DNA of 43,256 bases, from NCBI GenBank assembly GCA_022426185.1, contig JAKMEB010000054.1:1-43256 (forward strand). Direction: 5' to 3'. Every line of letters begins with the position of its first letter. The stretch's first letter is position 1. The notes below the pieces were generated by a model. The model saw only the letters and a program-made list of their open reading frames with translations. It did not search any database and was not told the origin of the DNA. Positions 37,547 through 43,256 of this stretch are shown here, piece by piece. The DNA is from Schleiferiaceae bacterium. GTDB taxonomy: Bacteria > Bacteroidota > Bacteroidia > Flavobacteriales > Schleiferiaceae. The translations under genes and the position numbers were made by a program.

Positions 37547-37693
37547 TTACTTAAAGAAGTCTTTAGCTGTATCTTTAGGTACTACACGCGATTCAAAAGA
37601 GTACGACCCTTTTGCGTTTTTTACCATGTTGATCACTTTCGTGAATTGCTTAGCGTCAGCGGACTTAAGCGTTGCTACTACTTTCTTTGCCAT
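37547..37693 (-). CDS. DUF4295 family protein (48 aa)
   Basis: Manual translation: MAKKVVATLKSADAKQFTKVINMVKNAKGSYSFESRVVPKDTAKDFFK*; too short for the ORF track; located between rpmG and ftsY. Confidence 0.92.
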   Translation of the reverse strand: MAKKVVATLKSADAKQFTKVINMVKNAKGSYSFESRVVPKDTAKDFFK

Positions 37694-37694
37694 C

Positions 37695-37877
37695 TTACTT
37701 AATCTCTTTATGAACAGTCATGCGCTTCAATACAGGGTTGAATTTTTTCAACTCCATACGATCTGGCGTATTCTTTTTGTTCTTTGTTGTAATGTAACGA
37801 GAAGTACCTGGCATACCTGACTCTTTATGCTCAGTACACTCTAGGATTACTTGAACGCGGTTACCTTTCTTAGCCAT
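37695..37877 (-). CDS. rpmG: 50S ribosomal protein L33
   Basis: [60 protein letters not shown]. Confidence 0.97.
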   Translation of the reverse strand: MAKKGNRVQVILECTEHKESGMPGTSRYITTKNKKNTPDRMELKKFNPVLKRMTVHKEIK

Positions 37878-37885
37878 GTCCTAAA

Positions 37886-38125
37886 TTATTTTACTACGTA
37901 TCCGTTAGCTGCTGCATCTTTCAATACGGCAGAGATACCTTTTTTATTGATAGTCTTCAATGTTGAAGCTGCAACCTTCAAAGTAACCCAACGGTCCTCT
38001 TCTGGGATGTAAAACTTCTTAGTGAGTAAGTTCGCATTGAACTTTCTCTTGTTCTTTTTATTCGAAAAGGAAACATTGTTTCCCGTCATTGCCTTCTTAC
38101 CGGTCAAATCACAAACACGTGACAT
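37886..38125 (-). CDS. rpmB: 50S ribosomal protein L28
   Basis: MSRVCDLTGKKAMTGNNVSFSNKKNKRKFNANLLTKKFYIPEEDRWVTLKVAASTLKTINKKGI. Confidence 0.97.
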   Translation of the reverse strand: MSRVCDLTGKKAMTGNNVSFSNKKNKRKFNANLLTKKFYIPEEDRWVTLKVAASTLKTINKKGISAVLKDAAANGYVVK

Positions 38126-38164
38126 AAGCTTTTTTGTTTTCTGGGTTGTACCAAAATGGTTTGC

Positions 38165-38195
38165 AAAATTAAGTCAATTAATATAATTGACCAAC
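38165..38195 (-). promoter_or_regulatory. rpmB promoter: TTG-N20-TAATTTTG
   Basis: Minus strand -33 TTG (38195-38193) and -7 TAATTTTG (38172-38165), 20-nt spacer. Confidence 0.7.
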
Positions 38196-38200
38196 ATTAC

Positions 38201-39442
38201 TTACCCATAATCTTCAACTTCTTTGAGTAATAAATTTAACGCGGCAAATATAGTCTTTTGAATGTTACGTTCCCGCACCTTTCCAAAGACGAATTTCTCA
38301 GTAATGGTACGTGTTGGACCAGCTATAGCAATCCAGCTGGTACCCACAGGTTTATCCGGCGTTCCGCCACCCGGACCGGCAATGCCACTGACCGCAACGG
38401 CAAAATCCACCTTTAATTTCTCACGTGCGCCCTCTGACATCTGCTGAACCACGGCTTCACTAACGGCACCTTTTTCCACGATTGTCTTGTGATCCACACC
38501 TAATAGCGTCTCTTTAATACTGTAGGAATAAGCAACAATACTCCCCTGAAAATACGCAGAGGATCCTGCTACACTAACTAATGCAGCTCCAATTCCGCCC
38601 CCAGTGCAACTTTCTGCAGTTCCAACCGTAAGCCCTTTTTGCGTGAGTATTTCACCCAAGTATTTTTCAATAGCACTGTTTGAACCGTCCATCAATGGAT
38701 CCCCAACTGCCTCTTTGAGCACGCGCGCTGCTGCTTCAAGATCTGCATTTAGATCGTCCGCACGTTTACCGCGTGCCGTAAGGCGCAATCGGACCAAGCC
38801 GGGCTTTGGGAGGTAGGCCAATTTTATATTCTCCGGAAATTCACTTTCATACGGTTCGATCTGATCCGCTAAAACACTTTCAGGAATACCCACTACAAAC
38901 AACGTTTTGTGCTTGATTTGGTAGTCGATTTCATCCTGCAAGAGCGGTAGAAGTTCATCTTTAATAATCCCTTTCATCTCATACGGCACACCCGGCAAAC
39001 TGACAATGCGTCTTCCTTCGTGGCGAAATAGCATGCCCGGTGCGGTCCCTTTGTGATTGAAAAGGACCTCACAATTTTCTGGGACCTCAGCTTGAAATTT
39101 ATTTCGCTCGACCGGTTTACGGCCAAAGCCTTCGAATAATTTCACAATGTGCTCCCAAACATCTTCCCGAAAAACCATTTGAGCGCCGAAGTAGCGGGCT
39201 AGGGTTTGCTTGGTGAGATCGTCTTTAGTGGGACCCAAACCGCCAGTCATGATGACCAGCTCAGTCGTAGGTAACAATCCCTCTAAAGCGTCTATTATGG
39301 CCTCAGCGGTATCTGTAATGCTGTTGATGCGAGAAATCTCGATACCCTCCAGGTTGAAGGTTTGTCCAATCCACGCACTGTTGGTATCGACGATTTGTCC
39401 AATTAAAATTTCATCGCCTATCGTAATGATCTCTGCTTTCAC
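38201..39442 (-). CDS. cinA: CinA family protein (competence/damage-inducible, NMN amidase type)
   Basis: VKAEIITIGDEILIGQIVDTNSAWIG, MTGGLGPTKDDLTKQTLA, TAESCTGGGIGAALV. GTG 39442 favoured over TTG 39466. Confidence 0.95.
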   Translation of the reverse strand: MKAEIITIGDEILIGQIVDTNSAWIGQTFNLEGIEISRINSITDTAEAIIDALEGLLPTTELVIMTGGLGPTKDDLTKQTLARYFGAQMVFREDVWEHIVKLFEGFGRKPVERNKFQAEVPENCEVLFNHKGTAPGMLFRHEGRRIVSLPGVPYEMKGIIKDELLPLLQDEIDYQIKHKTLFVVGIPESVLADQIEPYESEFPENIKLAYLPKPGLVRLRLTARGKRADDLNADLEAAARVLKEAVGDPLMDGSNSAIEKYLGEILTQKGLTVGTAESCTGGGIGAALVSVAGSSAYFQGSIVAYSYSIKETLLGVDHKTIVEKGAVSEAVVQQMSEGAREKLKVDFAVAVSGIAGPGGGTPDKPVGTSWIAIAGPTRTITEKFVFGKVRERNIQKTIFAALNLLLKEVEDYG

Positions 39443-39448
39443 TTCCTT

Positions 39449-39471
39449 TACTTTTGGTGAGACCAAAGATA
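39449..39471. promoter_or_regulatory. Face-to-face -7 boxes for cinA (minus) and nucleoside phosphorylase (plus)
   Basis: Plus TACTTTTG 39449-39456 and minus TATCTTTG 39471-39464 forming the imperfect palindrome TACTTTTGGTgagACCAAAGATA. Confidence 0.55.
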
Positions 39472-39477
39472 CTATTC

Positions 39478-40323
39478 ATGTTACCGCACGCTCCCTCTGA
39501 ACTCATTCTTAATCCCGACGGCAGTGTTTATCACTTAGGGCTCAAAGGTGAGGATATCCCTAACTTAATTTTTACAGTAGGCGATCCCGACCGGGTAAGC
39601 GGCGTAACACAGCACTTTGACTCTATTGCATGGACTAAACAACGAAGAGAATTCACTATTGTTCGTGGCACACTACAAGGCAAAGAGGTACTGGTCTTAT
39701 CGACAGGCATGGGTACTGATAATATTGATATTGTCTTGAATGAATTGGATGCAGCAGTGAACATTGATCCTACTACACGATTGAACCGGACCGATCTCCG
39801 CAAACTCACTATCATCCGGATAGGAACGAGCGGTGCCATTGACCCAAACATCCCGCTCGGCACACACCTTTTGAGTGCGGGCGCGCTTGCCTTTGACGGA
39901 CTGCTTCCCTTCTACAAACATCCTTTCAAAACGGTTACAGTACCTGGCGCGCCCTTCGACCCCTTTTACATTCCTGCGCCACACAACACAAACAATGCGG
40001 AGTCTATTCCGGAATTAATGTTAGGCATTACCGCCACGTTGCCCGGATTTTATGCGCCACAAGGACGCACCATTCGCACTTCTTCCGTTTTTAAAGAGGC
40101 TATGGACGCGCTGCATCAACAATCTTACGACGGTCATGCGTTGACCAATTTTGAAATGGAAACCGCGGGCATCTATGCACTGGCAACGCTTTTAGGCCAT
40201 GAGGCGTATAGTTTCTCTGCATTGCTCGCGAATCGCGCTGCTGGAACGTTTCATAACGAGCCGGGAAAGGCGGTGGAGTCGCTTATTCGCAAAGTACTGG
40301 CCTGGGCGGTGGAGCGGGCATAA
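39478..40323 (+). CDS. Nucleoside phosphorylase (uridine phosphorylase-like)
   Basis: FTVGDPDRVSGVTQHFDSI, REFTIVRGTLQGKEVLVLSTGMGTDNIDIVLNEL, IRIGTSGAI, NFEMETAGIYALATLLGH. Start trimmed to ATG 39478. Confidence 0.93.
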   Translation: MLPHAPSELILNPDGSVYHLGLKGEDIPNLIFTVGDPDRVSGVTQHFDSIAWTKQRREFTIVRGTLQGKEVLVLSTGMGTDNIDIVLNELDAAVNIDPTTRLNRTDLRKLTIIRIGTSGAIDPNIPLGTHLLSAGALAFDGLLPFYKHPFKTVTVPGAPFDPFYIPAPHNTNNAESIPELMLGITATLPGFYAPQGRTIRTSSVFKEAMDALHQQSYDGHALTNFEMETAGIYALATLLGHEAYSFSALLANRAAGTFHNEPGKAVESLIRKVLAWAVERA

Positions 40324-40325
40324 AA

Positions 40326-40351
40326 AAAACGCCCGCAATTGCGGGCGTTTT
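40326..40351. terminator. Bidirectional terminator between nucleoside phosphorylase and rny
   Basis: Perfect palindrome AAAACGCCCGCAATTGCGGGCGTTTT. Confidence 0.92.
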
Positions 40352-40373
40352 GAGTACTCTATAAAGTGTGCTC

Positions 40374-41909
40374 TTACTTCGCTACGTTCACAGAGCGTAG
40401 TTCACGAATAACAGTCACCTTAACCTGACCTGGGTAAGTCATTTCTGTTTGGATCTTTTGAGAGATGTCATAAGAGATTTGAGAGGCCATAGCATCTGAT
40501 ACTTTTTCGCTCTCTACCATTACGCGCAATTCCCTTCCTGCCTGAATAGCATAAGCTTTCGTTACACCGTCAAAGTCGTAGGCGACATTCTCAAGGTCTT
40601 TAAGACGTTGAATGTAGCTGTCTGCGACCATACGTCGTGCACCAGGACGTGCACCCGAAATAGCATCACATACCTGAACAATAGGCGAAATCAACGAAGT
40701 CATTTCGATCTCGTCGTGGTGAGCGCCAATGGCATTACATACCTCAGGCTTCTCCCCATATTTTTCTGCCCACTGCATTCCTAGAATGGCATGCGGTAAA
40801 TCGGTTTCTTCATGCGGCACCTTACCTATATCGTGGAGAAGACCTGCACGTTTGGCAATCTTAGGATTCAATCCTAATTCTGAAGCCATTATGGCACATA
40901 GATTGGCTACCTCACGGCTGTGTTGCAATAAGTTCTGCCCGTATGATGAGCGGTACTTCATACGACCCACTGTTTTTATGAGTTCCGGATGCAAACCATG
41001 AATACCTAGATCAATAGCGGTACGCTTACCTATCTGAACAATCTCTTCTTCGATCTGCTTCGTCGTTTTTGCTACGACTTCCTCGACACGAGCAGGATGA
41101 ATACGTCCATCACTAACTAGTTTGTGCATTGATAAACGTGCAATCTCACGACGGACCGGGTCAAAACAGCTCAACAAAATAGCTTCCGGCGTATCATCAA
41201 CGATAATTTCCACACCTGTAGCCGCTTCAATGGCTCTAATGTTCCGCCCTTCACGACCGATGATTTTACCTTTAATATCGTCGTTCTCTATATTGAAAAC
41301 GGAAACGGCATTTTCAATAGCATTCTCAGTCGCTACGCGCTGAATGCTCTGAATGACCACTTTTTTCGCTTCCTGATTCGCCGTAAGCTTCGCCTCTTCG
41401 ATCGTATTCTGAACGATGGCTTGTGCATCCAACTTTGCCTTATCCTTCAAGGCTTGTACCATCTGTTGCTTCGCTTCCTCCTCTGTCATGCCTGAGAGGG
41501 TTTCCAATTCAGCAATCTGTTTATCACGAAGTTTCTCTACCTCACGCGATCTCGCTTCTAGCGATTCGCGCTTTTTTGCTAAGGTCTCCTTGTCACGATC
41601 TAAATGACGCTGATCTTTCTTATACTCTTCAATACTTTTCTTTAGACGTTCGTCTTTCTCACGAAAAGAATTTTGACGTTCAGCCAATTTTTGATCGCGC
41701 TTTTGAACGGCGCGTTCGTGCTCTTCTTTTAGGTTCAAAAAGCGTTCTTTCGCCTCTAGAGCCCTATCCTTTTTTACCTGCTCTGCCTCTTTTTTAGCCT
41801 CAGTTATCATGAGGGCACTGCGTTTTTTCAGTGCGTTTTGCCAGAGTACATAGCCTCCGGTTAAACCGATCACAAGACCTACAACAGCAGCAATTATTGT
41901 CATTACCAT
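40374..41909 (-). CDS. rny: Ribonuclease Y
   Basis: N-terminal TM and long coiled coil; [35 protein letters not shown] domain [20 protein letters not shown]. Confidence 0.97.
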   Translation of the reverse strand: MVMTIIAAVVGLVIGLTGGYVLWQNALKKRSALMITEAKKEAEQVKKDRALEAKERFLNLKEEHERAVQKRDQKLAERQNSFREKDERLKKSIEEYKKDQRHLDRDKETLAKKRESLEARSREVEKLRDKQIAELETLSGMTEEEAKQQMVQALKDKAKLDAQAIVQNTIEEAKLTANQEAKKVVIQSIQRVATENAIENAVSVFNIENDDIKGKIIGREGRNIRAIEAATGVEIIVDDTPEAILLSCFDPVRREIARLSMHKLVSDGRIHPARVEEVVAKTTKQIEEEIVQIGKRTAIDLGIHGLHPELIKTVGRMKYRSSYGQNLLQHSREVANLCAIMASELGLNPKIAKRAGLLHDIGKVPHEETDLPHAILGMQWAEKYGEKPEVCNAIGAHHDEIEMTSLISPIVQVCDAISGARPGARRMVADSYIQRLKDLENVAYDFDGVTKAYAIQAGRELRVMVESEKVSDAMASQISYDISQKIQTEMTYPGQVKVTVIRELRSVNVAK

Positions 41910-41932
41910 ACCACTTTGGGTTTATTGTTTTT

Positions 41933-42119
41933 AAAAAATCCCGCACCTGCTATGCATGTTGTCTAAACTCCTAAATATCAGGATCTGCACTTGCCGTGAC
42001 GCCTTGACCTTCCACTGGAGTGAACTCCCTCAAAAGAGGTGTGGCCTGCTCGTAACGTCGCGAGCGAAGTTCATAGCAACGTGCTCGTTGAGTTTAGCAC
42101 AAAAAATAGCAAGTACGGG
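41933..42119 (-). ncRNA. ssrS: Probable 6S RNA
   Basis: Non-coding gap between zapA and rny. Minus-strand 5' CCCGUACUUGCUA pairs with 3' UAGCAGGUGCGGG (13 bp, two G-U); CUAAACUC (42097-42090) pairs with GAGUUUAG (41970-41963); small CCUGA-UAU-UUAGG hairpin (41982-41970) on the 3' side; T-run after closing stem. Length about 187 nt. Confidence 0.82.
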
Positions 42120-42126
42120 AAAGTGT

Positions 42127-42456
42127 TTATCCGTTTTGTAGGGCTGCATCTAATACAGCTTCCACATCAGCCAGCGCTTTGCCGGCTTGGGACTGAACGT
42201 CTTGAGATTGTTTTAGCGCGATTTCCGCTTTGGAAGCAAGCTGCAGCGCACACATACTAAGTACGTCCTGCTTGTCTTGCACAGCATAACGGCTTTCAAA
42301 CCGCGCTACTGCATCATTTATGGTTTTCACCGCCGCTCTGATCTGCTCTTCCTCTTCCCGTTTAATGGTCAGCGGATAAGTTCTATTCGCAATGGTGACT
42401 TTTATTTTTAACGTGTTCTCACTCACTGAGGTTACGCACTTAACAATTTCAAACAA
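42127..42456 (-). CDS. zapA: Cell division protein ZapA
   Basis: LKIKVTIANRTYPLTIKREEEEQIRAAVKTINDAVARFESRYAVQDKQDVLSMCALQLASKAE; true start may be an internal GTG at 42426. Confidence 0.88.
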   Translation of the reverse strand: MFEIVKCVTSVSENTLKIKVTIANRTYPLTIKREEEEQIRAAVKTINDAVARFESRYAVQDKQDVLSMCALQLASKAEIALKQSQDVQSQAGKALADVEAVLDAALQNG

Positions 42457-42728
42457 CGGTCAATCTCCCGTACCAACTCCGCAATCTTCTCTTCGCTGTA
42501 GGTGTCTTTTGCGGGCGAACCACTTTGGACAGTTAATGCGAGATTACGTTGTTGCAACTGATCTTGAAAATCTGCATGTTCCGCTTGCAAGGCCGCGAGG
42601 GTTTCTTGCAAATGGTCAATTTGTTCTTCCAACTCCTGCACTTTCGACTGTAACTCCGCATTGCGATTGGCCACTTGAGAGGCCTTATCTACCACACGCT
42701 GAAGCACTTCAGAAATTTCAGTAGTCAT
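42432..42728 (-). CDS. Coiled-coil protein of unknown function upstream of zapA
   Basis: MTTEISEVLQRVVDKASQVANRNAELQSKVQELEEQIDHLQETLAALQ; overlaps zapA start. Confidence 0.85.
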   Translation of the reverse strand: MTTEISEVLQRVVDKASQVANRNAELQSKVQELEEQIDHLQETLAALQAEHADFQDQLQQRNLALTVQSGSPAKDTYSEEKIAELVREIDRCLKLLSA

Positions 42729-42744
42729 TTAAATCAGTTTCCAT

Positions 42745-42752
42745 CAAATATA
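42745..42752 (-). promoter_or_regulatory. -7 box TATATTTG for the coiled-coil/zapA/6S unit
   Basis: Exact TAnnTTTG on minus strand, 16 nt before ATG 42728. Confidence 0.55.
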
Positions 42753-42761
42753 CCATAATTG

Positions 42762-42769
42762 TAGCTTTG
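42762..42769 (+). promoter_or_regulatory. -7 box TAGCTTTG for the M23 peptidase gene
   Basis: Exact TAnnTTTG, 4 nt before ATG 42774. Confidence 0.55.
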
Positions 42770-42773
42770 TAGA

Positions 42774-43256
42774 ATGTTAAATCGGTCCCTAATTCTTGGG
42801 TTGTTACTAACGACCTCACTTTTAAGCGCACAATCTACGTTTGCGCCCAGCCCTCCTTTAGATATTCCGTTGGTGCTTAGCGGCACCTTCGCAGAACTGC
42901 GCGGAAACCACTTCCACGGCGGCATCGACATAAAAACACAGGGCCGCAGCGGCATTCGGATCAATGCAGTAGCCGACGGTTACGTAAGCCGCGTTGCAGT
43001 GAGTCCTTACGGTTACGGAAATGCACTTTACGTGAGACACCCAGAAGGCTATAGTTCTGTTTACGGCCACTTAATTGCGTTTTTTCCTGAATTGGAAAAA
43101 TGGGGGTAAGAGCAAGTGCGCGACCGCTGCAAAAACGACGGCAACCTCTACCCTTCGCCCGAACAGTGCAAGGTCACGCGCGGCCAGCTAGTCGCTTTCA
43201 GCGGCAACACCGGTGGCTCTTTCGGTCCACACCTGCACTTCGAGATCAGAGATACT
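42774..43256 (+). pseudogene. M23 family metallopeptidase frame interrupted by an in-frame TAA (43107-43109); continues past window end
   Basis: MLNRSLILGLLLTTSLLSAQ signal, FHGGIDIKTQGRSGIRINAVADGYVSRVAVSPYGYGNALYVRHPEGYSSVYGHL...[55 protein letters not shown] in one frame. Confidence 0.7.

Noticed and set aside
1-43256. CRISPR arrays, transposases, integrases, phage or defence genes
   Set aside because: None recognised; gene content is housekeeping-like throughout.

Overview
The window looks like a stretch of core chromosome from a Bacteroidetes bacterium (Flavobacteriales-like). Supporting signs are type IX secretion C-terminal sorting domains, many TAnnTTTG -7 promoter boxes, a DUF4295 gene, and the order rpmB-rpmG-DUF4295-ftsY-rimO. 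About 30 protein genes are supportable. I saw no rRNA, tRNA, CRISPR array, phage or transposase. Main points of interest: (1) a non-coding structured RNA between zapA and rny (about 187 nt, minus strand) that folds like 6S RNA and is absent from the ORF track; (2) a tightly packed minus-strand operon encoding a degenerate lytic-transglycosylase/LysM protein, two SGNH-like proteins and an MBOAT acyltransferase, a candidate cell-envelope (possibly peptidoglycan) O-acylation system, followed by a YCF48-like lipoprotein, a tandem universal stress protein and a SulP transporter with an extra C-terminal domain; (3) a GT2 glycosyltransferase fused to what looks like a degenerate polyprenyl glycosylphosphotransferase; (4) an M23 peptidase reading frame interrupted by one in-frame TAA; (5) very compact gene borders, with overlapping start codons (CCATGG), overlapping stop codons (CTAG) and face-to-face promoters. 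All family calls come from reading motifs; no database search was run.
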